From Azoarcus sp. DD4 (GTDB taxonomy: Bacteria > Pseudomonadota > Gammaproteobacteria > Burkholderiales > Rhodocyclaceae), in NCBI RefSeq assembly GCF_006496635.1, contig NZ_CP022958.1:3286001-3350000 (forward strand): a stretch of 64,000 nt of DNA, read 5' to 3'. Each line of letters starts with the position of its first letter. Within the stretch, counting starts at the first letter, position 1. The translations under genes were made by a program, and so were the position numbers. Shown piece by piece: positions 1-7,323 of the stretch. The notes beneath the pieces were generated by a model. It was not told the DNA's origin and did not search any database. It worked only from the letters and a program-made list of their open reading frames with translations.

Positions 1-1380
1 GTCCTCCAGCCGCACCAGCCCGACCTTGCCCCACGACGCCACCCAACCCGGCAGGATGGACAGGCTGGAGCCGATCACGCTGTTGTAGATCTCCCATTTG
101 GCGAACACCGCGTAGGCCGGCGCGGTGACGTAGAGCAGGAAGATGAAGAGCAGCGACCAGAACACCGAGCGGCGCGCCTCGACGACGCCGGGCGTGGTGT
201 AGTAGCGCGCCAGGATGTGCGGCAAGGCCGCAGTGCCCACCATCAGCACGAACACCAGGGCGAGGAAATTGTTGCGGGCGATCGCCGACTCCTCCGGCGT
301 CTTGCCCGGATGGGCTTCGGCATGGCGCGGCGGCGGTTGCGCCTTCTCCAGCGCCTCGGTACGCGCCTTGTCCCAGCGCACCGCCGCCTCGGCGGGCGAA
401 CGCGGCAGGTCGCGCAGCGCCCGCTCGGTGAGCGCGATGTCGCGCGCCGGCGCATTGTCCAGCCTCAGCTCGTTCAACCGCTCGATCAGCGCGCGCCGCT
501 CCGCCTCGAGCGAATCCGGCAGGTCGGCGATCTTGCTGGCGTAGTCCTTGGCACGATTGCGGTACATCGCGCGCACCGCCAGCTCGCCGCGGTCGGTGCT
601 CAGCTCCTCCTCGCGCTCGGACAGCTTGCCGAGCACGCTGCCGTACATCACCTGCGGGACCGGCACGCCGGTGACCTTGTAGGACAGGATCACCACCGGC
701 ACCAGGTAGGCGATGATGAGGATGAGGTACTGCGCAACCTGCGTCCAGGTAACCGCACGCATGCCGCCGAGGAAGGAGCACACCAGGATCCCGGCCAGAC
801 CGACGAACAGACCGATCTCGAACTCGACGCTGACGAAGCGGCTGGTCACCAGGCCGACGCCGTAGATCTGCGCCACCAGGTAGACGAAGCTCGCCAGCAC
901 CGTGGCGCCGATGCCGACCAGGCGGGCGAAATCGCCCTGGTAGCGCGCACCGAGAAAGTCGGGAATGGTGTATTGGCCGAACTTGCGCAGGTAAGGCGCG
1001 AGCAGCAGCGCCACCAGCACGAAGCCTCCGGTCCAGCCGGTGACAAAGGCCAGGCCCTCGAAACCCGAAAAATACAGCGTGCCGGCCAGGCCGATGAAGG
1101 AAGCGGCGCTCATCCAGTCGGCGGCGGTCGCCATGCCGTTGAACACCGCCGGCACCCGCCGCCCGGCCACGTAGTACTCCGACACGTCGGAAGTACGGCT
1201 CATCACGCCGATGCCGGCATAGATGGCAATGGTGACGAACAGGAAGATGTGGCCGATGGCCCGCTGCGACAGGCCGAGCTGCTCGCCCACCGCCAGGAGC
1301 CCGACGAAGAGCGCGAACGAGCAGGTGTACCACCAGTAGTAGCGGCGCAGCCTGCGCGAGAAGGCAGCCGTCCCCTTCAT
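1..1380 (-). CDS. Sodium:solute symporter, VC_2705/ActP-like subfamily (3' end outside window)
   Basis: The first 460 residues of a multi-spanning SLC5-type permease can be read; the gene runs off the left edge, so its C-terminus is missing. The N-terminus has successive hydrophobic helices and the family segment with SEYYVAGRRVP followed by NGMATAADWMSAASFIG. A long hydrophilic, Arg/Glu-rich insertion at about residues 265-365 interrupts the membrane core, which is typical of the large VC_2705 subfamily rather than classical ActP. The ATG ends at 1380, only 43 nt after the stop of the pseudokinase-exonuclease gene, so it is probably last in the same leftward transcript. Uptake of acetate or a similar short organic acid with sodium is inferred from the nearby acs and CrbS-like kinase. 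The substrate cannot be read from sequence. Confidence 0.88.
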   Translation of the reverse strand, partial: MKGTAAFSRRLRRYYWWYTCSFALFVGLLAVGEQLGLSQRAIGHIFLFVTIAIYAGIGVMSRTSDVSEYYVAGRRVPAVFNGMATAADWMSAASFIGLAGTLYFSGFEGLAFVTGWTGGFVLVALLLAPYLRKFGQYTIPDFLGARYQGDFARLVGIGATVLASFVYLVAQIYGVGLVTSRFVSVEFEIGLFVGLAGILVCSFLGGMRAVTWTQVAQYLILIIAYLVPVVILSYKVTGVPVPQVMYGSVLGKLSEREEELSTDRGELAVRAMYRNRAKDYASKIADLPDSLEAERRALIERLNELRLDNAPARDIALTERALRDLPRSPAEAAVRWDKARTEALEKAQPPPRHAEAHPGKTPEESAIARNNFLALVFVLMVGTAALPHILARYYTTPGVVEARRSVFWSLLFIFLLYVTAPAYAVFAKWEIYNSVIGSSLSILPGWVASWGKVGLVRLED

Positions 1381-1423
1381 GGTGCGCAAGTGCCTTCGCC
1401 GGACCCGTCGAGACGCTGGCGCA

Positions 1424-3604
1424 TCAGTACTTGATCCGCGCGTAGTAGGACTTTTCCGCCGCCTCGCGTGCCTCGCGCAGGGTGCGGATGCCCTTCTCCG
1501 CCAGCAGCGGAACGAGCTTGAGGAAGACCTCCGCGGTGACGATGGCATCGCCCATCGCGGTATGCCGGCCGATGATGGTGATGCCGAGACGCTCGGCGAT
1601 CGCCTCCAGCCGGTGCGATTCCTGGTTGGGCTGTATCACCGCCGACAGCAGCAGGGTGTCGAGCACCGGCTGATCGAAACGCAGGCCGGTCACCTCCTCC
1701 TTCAGCTGCAGGAAGCGCATGTCGAAGGCCGCGTTGTGGGCCACCAGCACGGTGTCCGCCGCAAAGGCGTGGAAGGACGGCAGCACCGACTCTATGGTCG
1801 GTTTGCCGGCCAGCATCTCGGCGGTGATGCCGTGGATCTGCGCCGACTCCGGCGGCAGCGAACGCCGCGGATCGACCAGCTGCTCGAAGGACTCGTTGCG
1901 CAGGGGCTTGCCGTTGAGTACCCGCACCGCGCCGATCTGGATGATCTCGTCACCCTGCGAGGGGTTGAGACCGGTGGTTTCGGTATCGAACACCGTGTAG
2001 GTCAGCTCGGTGAGCAGGCGGTCTTCGAGCGCACGCGACTTCTCCGACCATTTGAACAGGTCGAAGTCGTAATACTCCGGCCGGCTGTCGCCCTTGAGGA
2101 AGGCAGATTCGTCGAGCTGCTCCTGCGGCAGCGCTGCCGGCAGCAGGATGCGGAAGAAGGCGCGGTGGCGCACTTTCTCGCGCTCCAGCCACATTTCGCC
2201 GTCGTGGCGTTCGATCACGTCACGCACGGCGAGCGGGCTATTTTCGCCGGCGAAGTTCATCGGCTCCAGTTCCCAGCTCATCACCGTCTCGGTGCTCATC
2301 GCCTGGCCGGACCAGATCAGGTCCAGATGGACCAGGCGGCCGGCGCCGGACAGGCGGAAGCGCACCTCGCGCACCTCGAATTCGTCCGACAAGCGGCTGG
2401 CGAGGTAGGTCAGCGCCTGGATCAGCGAGAAACTGTCGACCTTGACCCACAGCGATTCGTCGACCTCCTCCAGCTTGGTCGGCAGCTTGATGCGGTTCTC
2501 GATGCGGCGCTGGGCGGCGGCGATGAGGTCGGCGCCCAGCATTTCCTCGAGCGGCCAGCGCGCCTTGAGCGAATCGGCAAATTCGTTGGCGGTCTGGTCG
2601 AGGCGCGTACTCATCGCCTGTACCTCGTCGCGGATCACCTTGCGGAAGCGCTCGCGCAGTTCGTCCTGCAGGTCGGGGTAATCGAGCATTTCGGCCGCGG
2701 CACGCACATTGGCCAGCGCCGAGCGGTTGCCCTCGGTCAGCGTGTGCAGCATCTGGTCGCGGCGCGACTCGGTCTCGAAATTGCGGGTGATGTTGTCCAG
2801 CATCAGGATGAAGCCGGTGATCACGCGCTCGGAGCCCTCCGCCTCCGCCGCGGTTTCGGCACCGGCCAGCACCGGCGCCATCTGCACCCGCAGCAGTTGA
2901 CCGGCACGGGTGGTGGTGACGAAATTGGCCACCGGTTGCGCGGCGCTGCGGCGCAGCCTGTGCTGTATGGTTTCCAGCGCATGGGCGATCAGGTTGCGCT
3001 CGAACACGGTGTAGATGGAGCGCCCCAACCCGATCAGCTCGCCGCCGCCGGCCGCTGCCGGTGCCTCCGACATCGCGCGGAACTGCATGCGTGCGCGGCT
3101 GTTGTAGAGCAGGATGCGGCCATCCAGATTGCACACCAGCACGCTCTGGGTGAGTTCGGACATGAGCGCCGCGAGGCGGTTCTTCTCTTCCTCTACCGTG
3201 TTCTTGGCCTCGCGGATGCGCTGTTCGACGTCGTGCCGCAGGGCGCTGCGCTGCTCGGCCATCGCATTGAACACGCCAGCCAGCGCCTTCACCTCCGGAC
3301 TGCCGACCGCGTCCAGGCTGCGGCCGGCGTCGCTGTTGAGCAGGACCTGCGCCGCCTCGACCAACCGGGCCGGTGCCGCGACGTAGGTCTGGTGCAGGGT
3401 CTTGACGACAGCCGCGGCAGCCATCGCCGCCATCGCCACGGTGATGATGAGCAGACCAGCGCGCGGCGCCAGCAGGCTGCCGAGCGCCTCGCGCTCGGCT
3501 ACGCCGAGATCGGACCACACCGCAGCGCCGGCGAGTCCGAACGCGGCCAGGATGAAGAGCGCCGCCGCGGTCGCAGCGACACCCAGACGGGCACCGGCGC
3601 TCAT
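1424..3604 (-). CDS. Membrane HAMP-PAS-degenerate histidine kinase fused to DEDDh 3'-5' exonuclease
   Basis: 726 residues. Two hydrophobic helices (about 6-28 and 47-67) precede a HAMP-like segment and coiled region, a PAS-like domain (about 145-270), and a histidine-kinase-shaped region (about 280-480) that has lost its catalytic landmarks. Where the phospho-accepting motif should be it reads LTEGNRSALANVR, with no His. No N-box Asn and no DxGxG or GxGxG nucleotide loop is visible. The C-terminus is a complete DnaQ-epsilon-like exonuclease: FDTETTG (D540, E542), AHNAAFD (D628) and GRHTAMGD (H681, D686), the full DEDDh set. Its ATG overlaps the stop of the upstream receiver gene by 4 nt, implying translational coupling. 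The membrane half probably senses or localises, and the nuclease half acts on nucleic acid 3' ends. What it cleaves is unknown. Confidence 0.85.
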   Translation of the reverse strand: MSAGARLGVAATAAALFILAAFGLAGAAVWSDLGVAEREALGSLLAPRAGLLIITVAMAAMAAAAVVKTLHQTYVAAPARLVEAAQVLLNSDAGRSLDAVGSPEVKALAGVFNAMAEQRSALRHDVEQRIREAKNTVEEEKNRLAALMSELTQSVLVCNLDGRILLYNSRARMQFRAMSEAPAAAGGGELIGLGRSIYTVFERNLIAHALETIQHRLRRSAAQPVANFVTTTRAGQLLRVQMAPVLAGAETAAEAEGSERVITGFILMLDNITRNFETESRRDQMLHTLTEGNRSALANVRAAAEMLDYPDLQDELRERFRKVIRDEVQAMSTRLDQTANEFADSLKARWPLEEMLGADLIAAAQRRIENRIKLPTKLEEVDESLWVKVDSFSLIQALTYLASRLSDEFEVREVRFRLSGAGRLVHLDLIWSGQAMSTETVMSWELEPMNFAGENSPLAVRDVIERHDGEMWLEREKVRHRAFFRILLPAALPQEQLDESAFLKGDSRPEYYDFDLFKWSEKSRALEDRLLTELTYTVFDTETTGLNPSQGDEIIQIGAVRVLNGKPLRNESFEQLVDPRRSLPPESAQIHGITAEMLAGKPTIESVLPSFHAFAADTVLVAHNAAFDMRFLQLKEEVTGLRFDQPVLDTLLLSAVIQPNQESHRLEAIAERLGITIIGRHTAMGDAIVTAEVFLKLVPLLAEKGIRTLREAREAAEKSYYARIKY

Positions 3605-3975
3605 GCATCCATGCCCAGCATGCTTCGCACGCGGGCGACGAGATCGCGGGTGGAAAAGGGTTTGGTCATGTAGGCGTCGGCACCGAGCGCCAGGCCCTTG
3701 GCAACCTCGGTATCGCGGCCCTTGGCGGTGAGCATGAGGATACGCACCGCCTGCAGCGCCGGGTCTGCCTTGATCTCCTGGCAGACCTCGAAGCCGCTCT
3801 TCTTGGGCATCATCACGTCGAGCAGCACCAGGTCGGGCAACTCGGCACGGATGCGGCGCACCGCCTCCTCGCCATCGTTGGCGACGACGACGTCGAAACC
3901 TTCGCGTTTCATCAGGAATTCGAGCGAAATGACGATATTCTGCTCGTCATCCGCGATCAGGATCTTCTTGGCCAT
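3601..3975 (-). CDS. Stand-alone response regulator receiver domain
   Basis: 124 residues, only a CheY-like receiver and no output domain. Acidic pocket in ILIADDEQN, phospho-acceptor Asp in LVLLDVMMPKKSGFE, Thr in ILMLTAKG and Lys in AYMTKPFS are all present, so it should be phosphorylated. A strong Shine-Dalgarno (GGAGAGGA) precedes the ATG. It lies 109 nt downstream of the symporter-kinase gene, its likely phosphodonor, and overlaps the next gene by 4 nt. CrbR/ErdR partners of similar kinases have a DNA-binding domain. This one does not, so it either signals by protein contact (perhaps to the adjacent pseudokinase-exonuclease) or relays phosphate to a regulator elsewhere. Confidence 0.92.
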   Translation of the reverse strand: MAKKILIADDEQNIVISLEFLMKREGFDVVVANDGEEAVRRIRAELPDLVLLDVMMPKKSGFEVCQEIKADPALQAVRILMLTAKGRDTEVAKGLALGADAYMTKPFSTRDLVARVRSMLGMDA

Positions 3976-4084
3976 GCTTTCCTCTCCCCTCGCCCGCTAT
4001 TCTAAGTGAGTCACTCCGGCATGAGGGCCGGAGTTTCCCCGCCGCCGTGTCGGGCCCCCTCGACGCCCGACGTCCGGCTCGTGG

Positions 4085-6829
4085 TCAGTTCCCGGCTCGC
4101 TCCGACGATCGCGGCAGCACGAAGGAGAAGGTCGCCCCCTCGCCCGGCCGCGACTCCACCCACAACCGGCCACCGAAATGCTCGACGATCTGCCGGCTGA
4201 TGGGCAGGCCCAGACCGGTACCCTGCGGCCGTGAGCGCTCGTCTCCCCCCTGGCGGAACTTCTGGAAGATCACCGCTTCCTGCTCGGGGGAAATACCCGG
4301 ACCGTTGTCGCCAACGTCGACCCGGATCTCGTGCCCGTCGCAGGCCAGCCTCACTTTCACGACGCCCTCGCCCTGCGGCACGAATTTCGCGGCGTTCGAC
4401 AGCAGGTTGAGGATGACCTGCAACAGGCGGTCGTGGTCGGCCCGCAGCAGCGGCACCTCCGGTGGCAGGTCGAGTTCGACCCGCGCGCCACGTTCGCTGA
4501 AAAGCCGCGCGGTGGTTTCGGCGGCGTGGGTCACGAGCGCACGCATGTCGACATCCGAATTGTGCCATTCGGCATGGCCGGACTCGATCTTGGCGAGGTC
4601 CAGCACCTGGTTCACCAGCCGCGTCAGCCGCTCCGTTTCCGACACGATGATGCCGAGAAAACGTTTCCGGTCTGCGAGGTCGATGCGCGGATCGTCGTAC
4701 AGCATTTCCGACAATGCGCGGATCGAGGTCAAGGGCGTGCGCAGTTCGTGGGTCACCGAGGACATGAAGTCGTCCTTGAGCCGGTCGAACTCCTTCAGCT
4801 GTTCGTTGGCCGCACGCAGCTCGGCGGTGGCGGCTTCCAGCGCGCGCGACTTGTCTTCCAGCTCGTGCGAGTAGGCCCGGACCTGCGACGCTTCGTCGAG
4901 GATACCCATCACCTCGTCGAGCCCGAGCGGCTCCTCCTGTACCACGGTGGAGACCATGACGCGCGCCGAAGCGCTGCCGATCGCGCCCGCCAGCTGGGTT
5001 TCGGCGAAATGCACCAGATCCGGATCGGCCCGCAGCTGATCGATGCCGGCCAGGCCGCGGCTGCGCGCATAGGCGCTGAAGACCTCGTGCGTGCGGCGCT
5101 GGCCGAGGAAGCGGGCCACCAGCGGCACCAGGTCGTGCACCTCGGCGCTACCACGCCAGAAACTCGCCGGCGGCGCATTGGCGCGCCGGAACACGTCGAC
5201 GAAGAGCGTCGCCTGGCTGGTCTCGACCGCACTCGGCCCGCGCAGCAGCGACACACCGAGATAGCAGCCGATGTTGGCCAGCATGCTCCAGAACATCGCG
5301 TGGCTGAGGTTATCCAGGCCCTTCATGCCGAAGAGCTGCTCCGGTTTGAGCCAAGACAGGCCGAACAGGCCCTGCTCCAGGAAAGCCATATCGACCCAGC
5401 CGGACTTCACGAAGGACGGCAGCAGCAAGGTGTAGGTCCACACCAAGAAACCCGCCAGCAGGCCGGCGAGCGCGCCCTCGCGCGTGCCGCCCCGCCAGTA
5501 CATGCCGCCCAGCATGGCCGGCGCGAACTGCGCCACCGCCGCGAAGCTGATGAGGCCGATGCTGACCAGCGCGTAGGCTTCGCCGGCGAGGCGGAAATAG
5601 GCGTAGCCGAGGATCAGGATGCCGACGATGGCACTGCGGCGGATGCCGAGCAGCAGGCCGGTGAGGTCGCGGCCGGCACCGCCGGCGAGACGGCGCGTGC
5701 GCAGCAGCAACGGCATCACCAGATCGTTGCAGACCATGGTCGACAGCGCGATGGTCTCGACGATCACCATGCCCGTGGCCGCCGACAGGCCACCGACGAA
5801 GACCAGCAGCGCCAGCGCACGCTGGCCATGCGCCAGCGGCAGGGTGAGCACGAAGGTATCCGGATCGAGCACGCCGCGGCCGAAGTGCATCAGCCCGCCG
5901 AGCGCGATCGGCAGGACGAAGATGTTGATCGCCAGCAGGTAGGCCGGCAGCAGCCAGCTGGCGCGGCGCAGGTGCTGCTCGTTCACGTTCTCGACCACCG
6001 CGATCTGGAACTGGCGCGGCAGGAAGATCACCGACAGCATGGCCAGCACCACCAGGGTGAACCAGGCGCCGTAGCCGCCGCGGTTGAGGTCGTCGAAGCG
6101 CAGCAGCGAGGCCAGACCTCCGTCTGCAACCGCACGCGCGTAGAGATCGCCGAAGCCGTCGTACAGCACGTAGGTGACGTAGAGCCCGACCGCGAGGAAG
6201 GCGAACAGCTTCACCACCGACTCGAACGCAATGGCCGCGACCATGCCCTCGTGGCGCTCGGTGGTGTCGAGATGGCGCGTGCCGAACAGGATGGTGAAGG
6301 CCGCCAGCGTCAACGCCAGGTACAGCGTGCTGTCGTCGAACCAGCCGGATGGCGGCCGCTGCACCCCGAGCGCACCGGTGGTGGTGCCGGTGAGCAGGTC
6401 GAAACCGCTGGAAATCGCCTTCAGCTGCAGCGCAATGTAGGGCACGGTGCCGACCACGGCGATCACCGTTACCAGCCCGCCGAGCAGGTGGCTCTTGCCA
6501 TAGCGTGAAGCGATGAAATCGGCGATGGACGTAATGCGGTAGGTGCGCGAGATGCGGATCATCTTCAGCACCACCAGCCACGACAGCATCAGGCCCAACG
6601 TCGGGCCGAGGTAGATGGGCAGGAACCAGATGCCGCCCGAGGCCGCACGTCCGACACTGCCGAAATAGGTCCACGCGGTGCAATACACCCCGAGCGACAG
6701 GCCGTAGATCCACGGATTGGCAATGACGGAACGCCCTTGGTCGGCGCGTCTGTCGCCGAAGTAGGCCACCGCAAAAAGGATGAGCAGATAGGAAAACGAG
6801 ATGCCGACGATCAGGCTGGCCGGCAGCAT
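4085..6829 (-). CDS. Sodium:solute symporter-histidine kinase hybrid (CrbS/CbrA-like sensor)
   Basis: 914 residues. The first roughly 500 form a complete SLC5-like permease domain with about 13 helices. A cytoplasmic linker resembling the STAC domain (about 540-620, LVPLVARFLGQRRTHEVF) and a coiled coil follow. The kinase core is intact: SSVTHELRTPL (His about 694), N-box NLLSNAAKF, DNGPGIS and GTGLGLPIS. It lacks a C-terminal receiver. In Vibrio and Pseudomonas, CrbS/MxtR-type proteins of this design control acs, and acs lies just upstream here, so a role in acetate-responsive control is well supported by family and context. I chose the ATG at 6829 over an upstream in-frame start because it overlaps the stop of the preceding small gene as TGATG and begins the first membrane helix. 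Confidence 0.93.
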   Translation of the reverse strand: MLPASLIVGISFSYLLILFAVAYFGDRRADQGRSVIANPWIYGLSLGVYCTAWTYFGSVGRAASGGIWFLPIYLGPTLGLMLSWLVVLKMIRISRTYRITSIADFIASRYGKSHLLGGLVTVIAVVGTVPYIALQLKAISSGFDLLTGTTTGALGVQRPPSGWFDDSTLYLALTLAAFTILFGTRHLDTTERHEGMVAAIAFESVVKLFAFLAVGLYVTYVLYDGFGDLYARAVADGGLASLLRFDDLNRGGYGAWFTLVVLAMLSVIFLPRQFQIAVVENVNEQHLRRASWLLPAYLLAINIFVLPIALGGLMHFGRGVLDPDTFVLTLPLAHGQRALALLVFVGGLSAATGMVIVETIALSTMVCNDLVMPLLLRTRRLAGGAGRDLTGLLLGIRRSAIVGILILGYAYFRLAGEAYALVSIGLISFAAVAQFAPAMLGGMYWRGGTREGALAGLLAGFLVWTYTLLLPSFVKSGWVDMAFLEQGLFGLSWLKPEQLFGMKGLDNLSHAMFWSMLANIGCYLGVSLLRGPSAVETSQATLFVDVFRRANAPPASFWRGSAEVHDLVPLVARFLGQRRTHEVFSAYARSRGLAGIDQLRADPDLVHFAETQLAGAIGSASARVMVSTVVQEEPLGLDEVMGILDEASQVRAYSHELEDKSRALEAATAELRAANEQLKEFDRLKDDFMSSVTHELRTPLTSIRALSEMLYDDPRIDLADRKRFLGIIVSETERLTRLVNQVLDLAKIESGHAEWHNSDVDMRALVTHAAETTARLFSERGARVELDLPPEVPLLRADHDRLLQVILNLLSNAAKFVPQGEGVVKVRLACDGHEIRVDVGDNGPGISPEQEAVIFQKFRQGGDERSRPQGTGLGLPISRQIVEHFGGRLWVESRPGEGATFSFVLPRSSERAGN

Positions 6830-7029
6830 CAGCGCGCCCCTCGCTCGGCGATCCAGGCCACCACCGCGATCAGCCCGCCCCATACGACGAACAGATAGAC
6901 GAGCAGCATCGGCAGGCCGAACAGCGGCTCGGCCCGGTCGAACAGCGAAAGCAGCGGAAAATTGAAGAGCAGCAGACCGATCAGGAACACGGCGACCAGT
7001 CTTTGCCCGGCGAGCCCCTTACGCATCAT
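6829..7029 (-). CDS. Small two-helix membrane protein upstream of the symporter-kinase
   Basis: 66 residues with two hydrophobic helices (about 9-27 and 37-59) separated by a short loop with SLFDRAEPLFG, and a basic N-terminus. Its TGA overlaps the kinase ATG (TGATG), so the two are translated together. The two start codons in tandem (ATGATG) both fit a GGGAG ribosome site. By position it resembles the small membrane proteins that accompany SLC5 transporters or SLC5-kinase genes (DUF485/DUF4212-like in arrangement), but I cannot assign the family from the residues alone. A subunit or stabiliser of the sensor is the likely role. Confidence 0.75.
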   Translation of the reverse strand: MMRKGLAGQRLVAVFLIGLLLFNFPLLSLFDRAEPLFGLPMLLVYLFVVWGGLIAVVAWIAERGAR

Positions 7030-7110
7030 GCGTCTCCCATGATGACGATGGTGGTCGGATTATAGCGATGCGCCCATCCCGCTCTTGGCGACGGGTTTGC
7101 GGAACGCATG

Positions 7111-7137
7111 AAAAAAGAGGCGCGTCTGCGCGCGCCT
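7111..7137 (-). terminator. Rho-independent terminator, end of acs transcript
   Basis: Read leftward, a 7-bp GC-rich stem AGGCGCG/CGCGCCT with a 6-nt loop is followed directly by CTTTTTTC. It lies about 150 nt past the acs stop and before the small membrane gene, so acs and the kinase operon are probably separate transcripts. Confidence 0.75.
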
Positions 7138-7225
7138 TCCTTCTCCCCTCTCCGGTATTCAAACCGGACTCCTCCTGCTGAACTGCACGGCCGGCGCGGC
7201 CCCCACCGCATCCGGCCGTCGGGCA

Positions 7226-7323
7226 TCAGCCCTCGAGCTGCTCCAGGATCGCCGGGTTTTGCCTTACGGCGAAACCCGGTGAAGCGCCTTAGCCCTTCAA
7301 TTGCTCCAGGATCGCCGGGTTTT
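7226..7323 (-). repeat. Imperfect tandem copy of the acs 3' end with an embedded hairpin
   Basis: The last 35 nt of acs (7289-7323) are repeated at 7226-7260 with 30 of 35 bases matching. The second copy would still read NPAILEQLEG followed by a stop, against NPAILEQLKG in acs. Between them is a 12-bp inverted repeat (7252-7263 and 7268-7279, loop TTAC, one G-T pair) that uses part of the downstream copy. There is no T-run after it, so it is not a canonical terminator. It may be a 3' mRNA-protecting structure left by a local duplication or recombination. Confidence 0.8.

Noticed and set aside
217..1434. Long plus-strand open frame opposite the symporter gene
   Set aside because: It is a shadow in GC-rich DNA; the minus frame encodes a clear SLC5 transporter and the plus product is a low-complexity His/Arg/Gln-rich sequence without family features.
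4331..6508. 725-codon plus-strand frame opposite the symporter-kinase
   Set aside because: Composition (Gln, His, Arg-rich, no hydrophobic core) and position exactly opposite a well-defined membrane kinase mark it as a shadow.
7252..7279. Inverted repeat after acs as a classical terminator
   Set aside because: No T-run follows on either strand; a proper terminator lies further on at 7111-7137. Kept as part of the repeat feature.
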